Shown piece by piece: positions 34,861-43,421 of a stretch of DNA of 64,000 nucleotides. The DNA is from Halobium salinum (GTDB taxonomy: Archaea > Halobacteriota > Halobacteria > Halobacteriales > Haloferacaceae), in assembly GCF_026586625.1 (NCBI RefSeq), contig NZ_JAODIW010000008.1:839793-903792 (forward strand), written 5' to 3'. Made by a program: the position numbers and the translations under genes. How positions within the stretch are numbered: position 1 is the first letter of the stretch; each line of letters starts with the position of its first letter. Under the pieces are notes generated by a model. It had not been told where the DNA came from. It ran no database searches and was given only the letters and a program-made list of their open reading frames with translations.

Positions 34861-35469
34861 TTACTTGAACTCCTCGGGGTCGAGGAAGCGCGCCGGCACC
34901 AGGTCGACGACGTGCGCCGGAAGCGCGTCGACGACGCGCTCTGCGGCCCACACCATCGGCTTTCGCAACACGACGTAGACGAACGAGACGCCGAGGGCGA
35001 GGAGCACCAGCGTCTCGGCGAGTCCCGAGAGGACGGCGTAGGCGGGGAGTCCGAACACGCCCGCCAGTAGCAGGTCCTCGGGGGCGCCGTCGTAGCGAAT
35101 CCAGCGCCGCGGGGCGATCCAGCGTCCCCGGAAGTGGTCGTAGACGGCGCGGTCGGAGTTCCCCTCCCACGGCCGAAGCTCCAGCCCACCCCCTAGCGCG
35201 TCCATGGCAGAGTGAATTCCCGCGGCCGCGAGGAACAGCGCGGCCGCGAGCGTCGCGGGACCGGGCGAGACGAGCGCGACGACGGCCGCGAGGGCGGCGG
35301 CGAGCGGGAAGTACACCGGGAAGTGGAGCGTCTTTCGGTGGCCGGCGTAGAGGTCGAAGTCGGGGAACAGCCCCCCGAGCGCGCCGGCGGCCACCGGCAC
35401 GAGCCCGCCGTCGGGAGCCACGAGCAGCGCGAGGGCCACCCCGACGAGGGCGTGCGTGGTCGCCATCAT
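34861..35469 (-). CDS. YdjM/DUF457-like membrane-bound metal-dependent hydrolase
   Basis: The 202-residue membrane protein has the family landmarks TTHALVGVALALL at the N-terminus, GGLFPDFD (about 33-40) and RKTLHFPVYF, then an amphipathic middle and about four further helices. Family members are annotated as membrane-bound metal-dependent hydrolases on the basis of the His/Asp motifs. The start is the first of two adjacent ATGs, because a TATA-like catttattc lies 27 bases upstream. Confidence 0.85.
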   Translation of the reverse strand: MMATTHALVGVALALLVAPDGGLVPVAAGALGGLFPDFDLYAGHRKTLHFPVYFPLAAALAAVVALVSPGPATLAAALFLAAAGIHSAMDALGGGLELRPWEGNSDRAVYDHFRGRWIAPRRWIRYDGAPEDLLLAGVFGLPAYAVLSGLAETLVLLALGVSFVYVVLRKPMVWAAERVVDALPAHVVDLVPARFLDPEEFK

Positions 35470-35623
35470 ATGGAGTCGTCGGTAGGAGAGTTCCGAATAA
35501 ATGCGTGTCGTGTGTGAGGTTATCACGCACGGGGCGACGGAGCCGGCTCCCGACCGGGCCGCGTCGATTCGCCTCCGGACGTGCGGCGAGGGGTTTAGCC
35601 CTCGGCGGCCGTACGCACCGAGT

Positions 35624-36253
35624 ATGGGCACTCGACTGGTCCCCTCGGGCCGAACGGCGACGCGGCTGTTACAGGCCGCCATCGGGGTCGTGCTGGTCGA
35701 AGGCCTCCTCCTGCAGAACCCCGGGGTCGTCGTCAACGCCCTCCTCTCGCTCGGCGTGACGTTCCTGCCGCCGGTGCTCGCCCGCGACTGGGAGGTCCGC
35801 CTCGACACCCGACTCACCCTCTACATCGCCGTCGCCGTCTTCCTGCACTCGGTCGGGATGCTCGGGTTCTACGAGTCGGTCTGGTGGTACGACCACCTCA
35901 CCCACACGCTCTCGGCGACGGTCGTCGCCGGCGTCGGCTACGCGACGGCGAAGGCGTTCGACGAGCACTCCGACGCCGTCCACTTCCCGGGGAGCTTCCT
36001 CGCGCTGTACGTCCTCCTGTTCACGCTCGCGCTGGGCGTGTTCTGGGAGGTACTCGAGTTCGGTGCACGACTCCTCGCTACCGCGGTCGGCATGGACCCC
36101 ATCCTGTTCCAGTACGGCATCGACGACACCCTGCTCGACCTCGTGTTCAACACCGCCGGGGCGGTGTTGGTGGCGCTGTTCGGCTCGGGCGCCCTGCGCC
36201 CGCTCGTCGAGTCGCTGACGACCCGCTTCGACCGGAGCTTCGGCGAACGGTAG
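35624..36253 (+). CDS. DUF2238/YjdF-like membrane protein
   Basis: The 209-residue protein has about six membrane helices. Conserved polar motifs are WYDHLTHTLSATVVAG, FWEVLEFGA and YGIDDTLLDLVFNTAGA, which resemble DUF2238. The function is unknown. The ATG is supported by a TATA-like ggtttagcc about 28 bases upstream. It is divergent from the DUF457-like gene. Confidence 0.75.
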   Translation: MGTRLVPSGRTATRLLQAAIGVVLVEGLLLQNPGVVVNALLSLGVTFLPPVLARDWEVRLDTRLTLYIAVAVFLHSVGMLGFYESVWWYDHLTHTLSATVVAGVGYATAKAFDEHSDAVHFPGSFLALYVLLFTLALGVFWEVLEFGARLLATAVGMDPILFQYGIDDTLLDLVFNTAGAVLVALFGSGALRPLVESLTTRFDRSFGER

Positions 36254-36369
36254 CCGAAGGCGGGGTCCGCCCGAGGGAACCGACAGCCGCCCGACGGCAG
36301 GCGGGCCGTCGCCGACCGCGACCCGGGACGGGGACGCATCTTTTTACCGGGGCACGCGGAAAGGGAGGT

Positions 36370-37047
36370 ATGCGATTCGTCATCGTGGGGTACGGACGCG
36401 TCGGCGCCCGCACCGCCCGCATCCTGCAGGAGGAGGGTCACGACCTCGTCGTCGTCGAGAACGACCGCGACAAGGCCGAGCGCGCCCTCGAAGCCGGCTT
36501 CGAGGTCGTCGAGGGGGACGGGAGCGTCGAGACCGTGCTCGTCGAGGCCGGCGTCGAGGACGCCGACGCCGTCGGCGGGCTCACCGGCGACCCCAACGTC
36601 AACTTCGCGGCCTGTATGCTCGGCAAGGAGTACGGCTGTCGGACCGTCCTGCGCATCGACGAGGACTACCGCAAGGAGATTTACGAGCAGTACGCCGAGG
36701 ACGTCGACGAGATCGTCTACCCCGAGCGCCTCGGCGCCGCGGGCGCCAAGACCGCGCTCCTCGGCGGGAACTTCAACGCCCTCGGTGACCTCACCGAACG
36801 CCTCCAGCTCTCGGTCGTTCGCATCCCCGAGGGGTCACCCTCGGTCGGCAAGCGGGTCACCGAGGTCGCGCTTCCCGAGGAGGCGCGCATCTACGCGCAC
36901 GGCCGCGGGCGCGAGGCCATGACCATCCCGCTCCCCGGCACCGAAATCGAGGCCGGCGACCACCTCGCGCTCATCATCGAACGCGAGGTGCTCGACGAGG
37001 TGCGGGAAGCACTCCTCGGCGACGTCGACGCGGACCTGACGGTCTGA
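36370..37047 (+). CDS. trkA: TrkA-type potassium channel/transport regulatory subunit
   Basis: The 225-residue cytoplasmic protein has an RCK_N Rossmann domain (VIVGYGRVGARTARIL, with the acidic ribose ligand in VVEND) and a C-terminal RCK_C domain (about 140-215). It senses NAD(H) or nucleotides and gates a potassium transporter. A TATA-like cttttta lies 27 bases upstream. No Trk/Ktr membrane subunit is adjacent, so its partner is elsewhere. Confidence 0.9.
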   Translation: MRFVIVGYGRVGARTARILQEEGHDLVVVENDRDKAERALEAGFEVVEGDGSVETVLVEAGVEDADAVGGLTGDPNVNFAACMLGKEYGCRTVLRIDEDYRKEIYEQYAEDVDEIVYPERLGAAGAKTALLGGNFNALGDLTERLQLSVVRIPEGSPSVGKRVTEVALPEEARIYAHGRGREAMTIPLPGTEIEAGDHLALIIEREVLDEVREALLGDVDADLTV

Positions 37048-37103
37048 GTCGGGTTCGGCGCGAGCGCGCGAACACGTCGACGTACGGTCGGGAGAACTGC
37101 CCC

Positions 37104-37262
37104 TCAGTCGTCCTGTTCCTTCAGCCACTCGTCGAGCAGGGTGCGAATCGCCGCGTCGCGGTTGTCGCGGTGGTCACTGAACGCCATCTCCTCGACGAGT
37201 TCGAGCTCTTCCTCGGCGAGCTCGATGGTCACGTCCTCCCCCTCGAACTGGTCCTGCCTCAT
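37104..37262 (-). CDS. 52-residue ribbon-helix-helix-like protein
   Basis: The protein reads MRQDQFEGEDVTIELAEEE, then two predicted helices (ELELVEEMAFSD and RDAAIRTLLDEWLKEQDD). A strand followed by two helices is the ribbon-helix-helix/CopG layout, so DNA binding is likely. It is too short for ordinary gene calls. Support comes from a TATA-like box gtatttgta (minus strand, 37287-37295) about 29 bases before the ATG and good haloarchaeal codon use. It lies between trkA and tsr3. Confidence 0.65.
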   Translation of the reverse strand: MRQDQFEGEDVTIELAEEELELVEEMAFSDHRDNRDAAIRTLLDEWLKEQDD

Positions 37263-37286
37263 CCGGCGTCGACTCGGGACTGGCGG

Positions 37287-37295
37287 TACAAATAC
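37287..37295 (-). promoter_or_regulatory. TATA-like box of the ribbon-helix-helix gene
   Basis: On the minus strand it reads gtatttgta, centred 29 bases upstream of the ATG at 37262. Confidence 0.5.
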
Positions 37296-37355
37296 GTTAG
37301 TCAGACGGGTGTCGGGCGCGCGTTCGTCTCCGGGACTCCCCGTCGGGAACGGAGC

Positions 37356-37859
37356 CTACTCGCCGCGGTCGAGATACTCTCCCTGGACCGCGACGACCGC
37401 CGAGGAGTCCGCGCAGTCGGCGTACCGTCGGAGGGGTTCCTCGTTGAGTTCGAGAAACGTCTCCCCCCAGCGGAACTTCGCGAGGATTCGTTCGGCGTGC
37501 TCGCGCTCTCCGAGGATACAGAGCGCCGCCGCGAGCGCTTCGACGGTCGTCAGACGCATCGGCCGGCCGAAGTTGACCGGGTTGGCGGCGACGAGGTAGG
37601 GCAACGCGCGGTGCTCGCCCGGCAGCGAGAACATGGCCTCGCCCGCCGACTCCCACGAGCAGTCGAGCGCGACGAGCGCCCGCTCCGCCTCCTCGCGGTC
37701 GGCGGGCGACAGCGCCCGCTCGGCGTGGGGGTTGAGTACGACCCCGTACGGCGTGGCGCGGTCCGAGCGGTGGAGTTCCGCGAGGTCGAACCGCGCCAGC
37801 TTCCGGGCCGTGCACTTCTTCGGGTCGTCGTCGCCCTCGTACCGGACGTGCAGGTCCAC
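37356..37859 (-). CDS. tsr3: tRNA/rRNA-type aminocarboxypropyltransferase Tsr3 (DUF367)
   Basis: Tsr3 transfers the aminocarboxypropyl group of SAM to a hypermodified uridine of small-subunit rRNA. The 167-residue protein carries [16 protein letters not shown] at the N-terminus, [23 protein letters not shown] and [13 protein letters not shown], which are the family landmarks. The GTG start is supported by a TATA-like gcttttgc about 27 bases upstream; the longer in-frame version adds a non-family region. Confidence 0.92.
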   Translation of the reverse strand: MDLHVRYEGDDDPKKCTARKLARFDLAELHRSDRATPYGVVLNPHAERALSPADREEAERALVALDCSWESAGEAMFSLPGEHRALPYLVAANPVNFGRPMRLTTVEALAAALCILGEREHAERILAKFRWGETFLELNEEPLRRYADCADSSAVVAVQGEYLDRGE

Positions 37860-37973
37860 GGTCGAGGTAGCCCGGAGACCGGCAAAAGCGACACGGTGCG
37901 GTCCTCGGCCGGCTCGTCCCGGGCCGCCGGCGCCACGCTCTTCTCCCCGCCGTGTGACGGTCGAGGCACGACT

Positions 37974-38363
37974 ATGAGCGTTCCCGACGCCGTCACGACC
38001 TACTACGACGCCCTCGACGACGGCGACTACGAAGCCCTGCGCGAGGTGCTCGCCCCCGACTTCGCCCAACGCCGTCCCGACCGGACCTTCGAGGGGCGGG
38101 AGGCGTTCGTCCGGTTCATGCGCGACGACCGCCCGCGGACCGACACCGTCCACGCCGTCGACCGGGTGTACCGCGCGGGCGACGCCGACGCACGAGGTAT
38201 CGGTAACGGCGGCGGGTCGAACGACGAGGACCGCGGCGGTCTGGAGGTCGCGGTCCGGGGGCGACTGCTCACCGCGGACGACAGGGAGGAGCTCGTCGCG
38301 TTCGTCGACGTGTTCCGCGTCGTCGACGAGCGAATCGGCGAGTTACGGACCTACACCGGCTGA
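37974..38363 (+). CDS. SnoaL-like NTF2-fold protein
   Basis: The 129-residue protein begins [22 protein letters not shown] and shows the SnoaL pattern [21 protein letters not shown] with a late strand ([23 protein letters not shown]). An insertion rich in glycine and aspartate (about 75-87) interrupts the middle. The substrate is unknown. The long upstream in-frame frame overlaps tsr3 and is antisense, so it is not used. Confidence 0.7.
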   Translation: MSVPDAVTTYYDALDDGDYEALREVLAPDFAQRRPDRTFEGREAFVRFMRDDRPRTDTVHAVDRVYRAGDADARGIGNGGGSNDEDRGGLEVAVRGRLLTADDREELVAFVDVFRVVDERIGELRTYTG

Positions 38364-38415
38364 TTCGACCGGAGGAGGCCGGAGGCGAACAGTTATCCTC
38401 CTGCGGCGTTTTGCC

Positions 38416-39408
38416 GTGAACGACTCCTCGTGGCCGGAGCCGCGGCACCGCGCCGCGCCCGGCCGGCAGCCACCCGTCACGTGGCGCACGCCGATGCAAC
38501 AGGACGTTCACGACGCGCTCGCGTCACGGTTCGACACGCATAGAGTCGTTCGAGCGCTCCGCGCCGTCCCGCCACACGAGGTCTGGGAGGTCGGGGTCGA
38601 CGGCCGCCGCGCCGTTCTCAAACGCGACACCGGCCCGACGGGGAACGCTGCCGTCGAGGGACGCGTGACCGCCTTCGTCGGCGACCGGACGTCGGTTCCG
38701 GTGCCCGAGGTACTGCACGTCGGCGACGACTGCTACGTCGCCGCGTGGCATCCGGACGCTCCGGCCCCCGACGCCGCGGAGACCGCGGGGAGGTCCTGGG
38801 CACGGGCGGCGGGCCGCGGGCTGGCGACGCTCCACGAGGAGACGGAGTCGCTGGTCGGTCGCTACGGCAGGTTCGACGGTGCCGGGGGCGTCCTCTCTGT
38901 CGACGGAGATGCCGACTGGCACGCCGCCGCGGTCGACTACGTTCGTCGGCGCCGGCCCGCGATGGACGAACACGGACACGGCGCCGTCGCCGACGCCGTC
39001 GTCGACTTCCTCGTCGACCGCCCCGACGCCTTCGCTGGCGCCGACGGTCCCGTCTGCTGTCACGGCTGGGCGACCCCGGAACACGTCGCCGTCGACGACG
39101 GCGAGGTCGCCTGCGTCGTCGACTTCGAACACGCGCTCGCGGCACCCGGCGAGTTCGACTACTGGCGGACCGTCCTCCCGACCTTCCAAGGCGACGAGGC
39201 GGGGCGCCGGGCGTTCCGCGAGGGGTACGAGTCGGTGCGGACGCTCCCGTCGGGGTTCGGGCACCGACGACCGCTGTACGTGCTGTTGAACGAGGTGTAC
39301 TACGTCGAATCGCTGTACGTGCAGAACCGCCTCGGCGCCGAGGAGAAGCGAGAACGCGCCGCGTGGCTCGAAGACCGCATCCGTGAGACGGTGGAACGTC
39401 TCCGCTGA
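38416..39408 (+). CDS. Aminoglycoside-phosphotransferase-like protein with an altered catalytic loop
   Basis: The 330-residue protein has the protein-kinase-like fold: Lys69 in AVLKRD, Glu81 in the alphaC helix and Asp236 in VVDFEHA are in place. The catalytic loop, normally HGDxxxxN, reads HGWATPEHV: the base Asp is Trp218 and the Asn is His223. Transfer of phosphate is therefore doubtful. The GTG start gives a 26-residue proline-rich extension; Met27 (38494) is the alternative. Confidence 0.75.
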   Translation: MNDSSWPEPRHRAAPGRQPPVTWRTPMQQDVHDALASRFDTHRVVRALRAVPPHEVWEVGVDGRRAVLKRDTGPTGNAAVEGRVTAFVGDRTSVPVPEVLHVGDDCYVAAWHPDAPAPDAAETAGRSWARAAGRGLATLHEETESLVGRYGRFDGAGGVLSVDGDADWHAAAVDYVRRRRPAMDEHGHGAVADAVVDFLVDRPDAFAGADGPVCCHGWATPEHVAVDDGEVACVVDFEHALAAPGEFDYWRTVLPTFQGDEAGRRAFREGYESVRTLPSGFGHRRPLYVLLNEVYYVESLYVQNRLGAEEKRERAAWLEDRIRETVERLR

Positions 39409-39432
39409 GTCCCGAGGGCCGGGGCGGTGGCG

Positions 39433-39750
39433 TCAGACGGCGTCCTGGCGAACCGTCTCCCGGCCGCGTTCCCGCTCGCGGAGGAGTTCCATGGCGAGGG
39501 CGTACAGCAAGTAGCCGACCGCGAACGGCGCGAGTGCGAGCGCGACCCAGAGGAGGACGGTGGGCAGGGGGACGCCGAAGCCGAACTCGAACCCCGGACC
39601 GGCGACGGGGCCGTGCGGTCCCATCCCGACCGCCCCCCACATCGAGAACCGCCAGACTACGCCGACGACGCCGGCGAACAGGGTGGTGGCGAGGAGCGCC
39701 GCGAGGAACCCGGTTGCGGTACGGGCGAGGGTGGTGGTCGTCTGGCTCAT
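39433..39750 (-). CDS. Small membrane protein, tandem copy 1
   Basis: The 105-residue protein has two hydrophobic helices (about 11-35 and 62-82) and a charged tail. Its C-terminal APFAVGYLLYALAMELLRERERGRE matches APFLAGYLLYSLAMEAVKRRERREA of the next gene, so they look like tandem paralogues. It is near the 3' side of serS on the same strand. The function is unknown. Confidence 0.6.
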   Translation of the reverse strand: MSQTTTTLARTATGFLAALLATTLFAGVVGVVWRFSMWGAVGMGPHGPVAGPGFEFGFGVPLPTVLLWVALALAPFAVGYLLYALAMELLRERERGRETVRQDAV

Positions 39751-39829
39751 ACGAGAGCGTAGGGCCGGAGCCGACATCCCTCCCGCGGGTGGTTCTCAGC
39801 CGACGGGAACGTCGGGAACCCTCGGCCCG

Positions 39830-40036
39830 TCAGACGGCCCCCGCCGCTTGCGACGCTCCGGCCTCGCGTCGCTCCCGCCGCTTGACGGCCTCCATCGCGA
39901 GGCTGTAGAGGAGGTAGCCGGCGAGGAACGGCGCGACGACGAGGGCGACCCGCAGGAGGAGCGTCCCGAGGGAGAGCCCCGAGTCGACGGCGGCGGCGGT
40001 CGTCGTGTTTCGCAGAGGGACGAGTACTCGGTGCAT
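39830..40036 (-). CDS. Small membrane protein, tandem copy 2
   Basis: The 68-residue protein starts MHRVLVPLRNTTTAAAVD and has one or two membrane helices, with the shared YLLYSLAMEAVKRRERRE ending. It is shorter than copy 1 because the first helix region is reduced. An upstream in-frame extension begins at 40063 but is arginine/proline-rich. Confidence 0.6.
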   Translation of the reverse strand: MHRVLVPLRNTTTAAAVDSGLSLGTLLLRVALVVAPFLAGYLLYSLAMEAVKRRERREAGASQAAGAV

Positions 40037-40147
40037 GGGTGGCGGTACGCGCCGAGGGGACAATCAGTTACCGGTGCGAACACGGGTGGTTCGGCTCACT
40101 CCCGTTCGCCGGCACCACGGTCGCTACCGGTCACTGACGCAGGCTCG

Positions 40148-41527
40148 CTACTCGCGTTCGCCTGCGCCAACCGCGCTCTCGCCGACCTTCTCGCCGCCCT
40201 CGATGCGCTCTTTACCGTTCATGTACGGCTGGAGCGCCTCGGGCACGTCGACGGTGCCGTCCTCGTTCTGGTAGTACTCGAGTACCGCGACCATCACGCG
40301 GCCGACGGCGGTGCCCGAAGCGTTGAGCGTGTGGAGGTACTCCGCCGACTCGTGGCGCTCCGGCCGGTAGCGCAGGCCGGCGCGCCGGGCCTGGAAGTCC
40401 TCGAAATTCGACGCCGACGACACCTCGAGCCAGCGGCCGCCCTCCTCGGGCCCCTCGTCGCTCTCGGTGCCGGGCGCCCACACTTCGAGGTCGTAAGTCT
40501 TCGCGGCGGCGAAGCCGAGGTCGCCGGTACAGAGGTTCAGCACGCGGTAGGGGAGCCCGAGCCGGTCGAGTACCTCGGCCGCCTCCTCGAGGAGCGCGTC
40601 GAGGCGGTCGTACGACCCCTCGGGTTCGACGAAGTTGACGAGTTCGACCTTGTTGAACTGGTGGACGCGGACGATGCCGCGCGTCTCGGTGCCGTGTTCG
40701 CCTGCTTCGCGTCGGAAGTTCGGGGTGTACGCCTGGTGCTTCAGCGGGAGGTCCTCCTTCAGCATGATTTCGTCGCGGTACATGTTGGTGACGGGCACCT
40801 CCGCCGTGGGACAGAGCCAGAGGTCGTCGTCCTCGTACTCGTCGTGCTCCGCGCCGCCGATGCGGTAGGCGTCCTCGTTGAACTTCGGAAGCTGACCGGT
40901 CCCCGTCATCGACGTGCTCGTGACCGGAATCGGCGGGAAGAGGTCGACGTACTCCTGCTCGCGGTGCACGTCGAGCATGAACTGCACGAGCGCGTGTTCG
41001 AGCATCGCGCCCTCGCCCTTGAGGAAGTAGAAGCCCGACCCGGTCGTCTTCGCAGCGCGAGCCTCGTCGATGATGTCCAGGTCCTCCCCGAGTTCGAAGT
41101 GCGGCGTCACCTCGTCGGGGAGGTCGCGGCGGTCCTCCCATCCCACACGACGGACCTCCTCGTTGTCGGCCTCGTCCTGCCCCTCCGGGACGCTCTCGTG
41201 GGGAATCTGCGGGAGTTCGAGCAGGGCGTCCTCCAGTTCCGATTCGAGGTCCGCGGCGCGCTCTTCGAGGTCCGCGAGTTCGGCCTTCAGTTCGCTCGAC
41301 CGGTCGATGGCCGCCTGCGCCTCGTCGTCCTTCCCCTCGGCTTTGAGCTGGCCGATTTCGCTGCTGACCTCGTTTCGCTCGTGGCGGAGTTCGTCGCCGC
41401 GTCCCTTCAGCGAGCGCCACTCCTCGTCGGTCTCCAGCAGCCGGTCGAGGTCGACGTCGTAGCCGCGGGCGTCGAGCGACTCGCGAACCGTCTCCGGGTT
41501 CTCGCGGAGGAACTGCCGTGGAATCAT
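40148..41527 (-). CDS. serS: Seryl-tRNA synthetase
   Basis: SerRS charges tRNA-Ser and tRNA-Sec-type RNAs with serine. The 459-residue enzyme has a long N-terminal coiled coil (about 28-105), class II motif 2 (NFRREAGEHGTETRGIVRVHQF) and motif 3 (GTAVGRVMVAVLEYYQ). It starts MIPRQFLRENPETV, the family start; the upstream GTG is ignored. This is the bacterial/common-type SerRS found in halophiles, not the rare methanogen type. Confidence 0.95.
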   Translation of the reverse strand: MIPRQFLRENPETVRESLDARGYDVDLDRLLETDEEWRSLKGRGDELRHERNEVSSEIGQLKAEGKDDEAQAAIDRSSELKAELADLEERAADLESELEDALLELPQIPHESVPEGQDEADNEEVRRVGWEDRRDLPDEVTPHFELGEDLDIIDEARAAKTTGSGFYFLKGEGAMLEHALVQFMLDVHREQEYVDLFPPIPVTSTSMTGTGQLPKFNEDAYRIGGAEHDEYEDDDLWLCPTAEVPVTNMYRDEIMLKEDLPLKHQAYTPNFRREAGEHGTETRGIVRVHQFNKVELVNFVEPEGSYDRLDALLEEAAEVLDRLGLPYRVLNLCTGDLGFAAAKTYDLEVWAPGTESDEGPEEGGRWLEVSSASNFEDFQARRAGLRYRPERHESAEYLHTLNASGTAVGRVMVAVLEYYQNEDGTVDVPEALQPYMNGKERIEGGEKVGESAVGAGERE

Positions 41528-41815
41528 ACTCACGAGTGGTGTCCGCGCTCGGGAAAACGGTATCGGAGGCGTGCCGGTCGATGACGGGGACGGACGAGAC
41601 GAGTTCGACTCGCACGACCCCGGAAGGAGGCCCTGCGCGGTCGGCGCGCGCTGGCGAGCGGGCTCGTCCGCTCGTCAGTAGCGTGCGGGGGCTTCCGGGA
41701 GACACGGACCCGGGGACAAACTCGTCGACGAGGCCGACGCCCGACACACCGAAGACGAAGAACGCGAACACCGACACCCCCGAACCCTTTTACCCGACCC
41801 CGACACCCATCCGCC

Positions 41816-42745
41816 ATGGCTATCGGCGACGTGAATCCGGTCCCCGACAGCAGCGACGTCTACTATCTCGACACCGGGATGTACGACACGGAGGCGTACG
41901 GCTCCGTCTACATCGTCGACGCCGAGCGCCCGGCGCTCGTCGACGCCGGCATCGGGACGAACCGGGACCTGCTGTTCGACGCCCTCGACCAAGTCGGGGT
42001 CGACCGCGACGAACTCGCCTACGTCCTCCCGACGCACGTCCACCTCGACCACGCCGGCGGCGCCGGCTTCCTCGCCGCCGAGTACCCGAACGCCACCGTC
42101 ATGACCCACGAGACCGGCGTCCCGCACCTGGTCGACCCCTCGCGGCTCGTGGCGGGGACGAAGAGCGCCGTCGAGGACCAGTGGCAGTTCTACGTCGAAC
42201 CCGAACCCGTCCCCGAGGACCGCATCGAACCCCTCGAAGACGGCGACACCGTCGACCTCGGCGACCGCGAACTCGACGTGGTGGGCGCCCCCGGCCACGC
42301 CCCACACCAGGTGATGTTCCACGACCGCGCCGACGACGTGCTGTTCACCGGCGACGCGGCGGGTATCTGGGTGCCGAGCGAGCGGAAGGTCCGCCAGACC
42401 ACCCCGCCCTCGCAGTTCGACCTCGAGAAGTGTCTCGCCGACGCGAACCGCATCACCGAACTGGACCCCGACACGCTCTGCTTCGGCCACTTCGGCCCGC
42501 GGGAGTTCGCCCCCGAACTGATGGAGGCGTACAAGCGCACCCTCGTCGAGTGGGTCGAGGCCGTCCGGGCCAAGCGCGAAGAACTCGGCGACGACGAGGC
42601 CGTCATCGCGCACTTCCAGGAGCACACTGACATGGTCGGGACGTGGAACGAGACGAAGGCCCTCGCCGAGGAGCGCCTCAACGTGAAGGGCGTCCTCGGA
42701 TATCTGGACTACCGAGCGAAGCAGGAGACAGCGAGCGGAGAGTAG
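41816..42745 (+). CDS. Metallo-beta-lactamase-fold hydrolase
   Basis: The 309-residue protein carries the zinc motif THVHLDHAGG (His74, His76, Asp78, His79), the second histidine region GAPGHAPHQV and the later LFTGDAAG. The C-terminus is helical (about 225-309). This glyoxalase-II-like fold usually hydrolyses thioesters or esters. A TATA-like cttttac lies 27 bases before the ATG. The substrate is unknown. Confidence 0.9.
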   Translation: MAIGDVNPVPDSSDVYYLDTGMYDTEAYGSVYIVDAERPALVDAGIGTNRDLLFDALDQVGVDRDELAYVLPTHVHLDHAGGAGFLAAEYPNATVMTHETGVPHLVDPSRLVAGTKSAVEDQWQFYVEPEPVPEDRIEPLEDGDTVDLGDRELDVVGAPGHAPHQVMFHDRADDVLFTGDAAGIWVPSERKVRQTTPPSQFDLEKCLADANRITELDPDTLCFGHFGPREFAPELMEAYKRTLVEWVEAVRAKREELGDDEAVIAHFQEHTDMVGTWNETKALAEERLNVKGVLGYLDYRAKQETASGE

Positions 42746-42814
42746 CCGACGCCCGGGAGAGTCCACTACTCACCGACCGGGAACGAACCGCTCGCGGTCG
42801 AACGCGGCCCGCGG

Positions 42815-43222
42815 CTACACCATGTCGGAGCCGCCGGTGTAGGAGTAGTGCGCCGTGAGGTCCATCGTCGACAGCATACCGACGACGTCCCCCTCCTCGT
42901 CGGTCACGGGGAGGTGGTGAATCCCGTGGCGCATCATCTTGGCGGCGGCTTCGCGAAGCGACTGCTGTGTTCCGACGGTCACCACTTCCTCCGTCATGTA
43001 CTCCGCGACCCTCGCGTCGTCCCCCGACCGCGCGGCGACGAAGTCGGCGAGGTCGGTGGTCGTGAACATCCCCGTCGGCCGGTCGTCCCCGTCGACGACG
43101 ACGAGCGACCCGACCTCCTCCTCCAGCAGGGCCGCAGCGGCGTCCGCGACGAGGGCGTCCTCGGGGACGGTCAGCACGCCGACGGTCATCAACTGCGTGA
43201 TTGGAGTGCTACGCTGTTCCAT
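42815..43222 (-). CDS. Protein with two CBS domains
   Basis: The 135-residue protein consists of two CBS motifs in tandem (about 10-60: VPEDALVADAAAALLEEEVGSLVVVDGDDRPTGMFTTTDL in parts; about 78-130: VGTQQSLREAAAKMMRHGIHHLPV). CBS pairs bind adenosine nucleotides and regulate enzymes or channels. The ATG (MEQRSTPITQ) is used rather than the upstream GTG. Confidence 0.9.
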   Translation of the reverse strand: MEQRSTPITQLMTVGVLTVPEDALVADAAAALLEEEVGSLVVVDGDDRPTGMFTTTDLADFVAARSGDDARVAEYMTEEVVTVGTQQSLREAAAKMMRHGIHHLPVTDEEGDVVGMLSTMDLTAHYSYTGGSDMV

Positions 43223-43390
43223 ACCCCGATACACACGCGTGGATTGTTAACGGTTGTTGCCGGCGGCTCCCGTCGGTCCGAGCGCGGCCGTCGGTCGGCG
43301 GCGCTGGCGCCTCGACGGACGCCGACTCGACGGCGGAGAACCCCTCGGCGCGAATAAACTGCGGACTGGGGGCTCCGTGTTCTCCCTCAT

Positions 43391-43397
43391 TTTATAT
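43391..43397 (+). promoter_or_regulatory. TATA-like box of the acyl-CoA synthetase gene
   Basis: The sequence tttatat lies 27 bases upstream of the ATG at 43422, fitting a leaderless transcript. Confidence 0.5.
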
Positions 43398-43421
43398 TCC
43401 GAACCGCCGTAGGGCGCGGAT

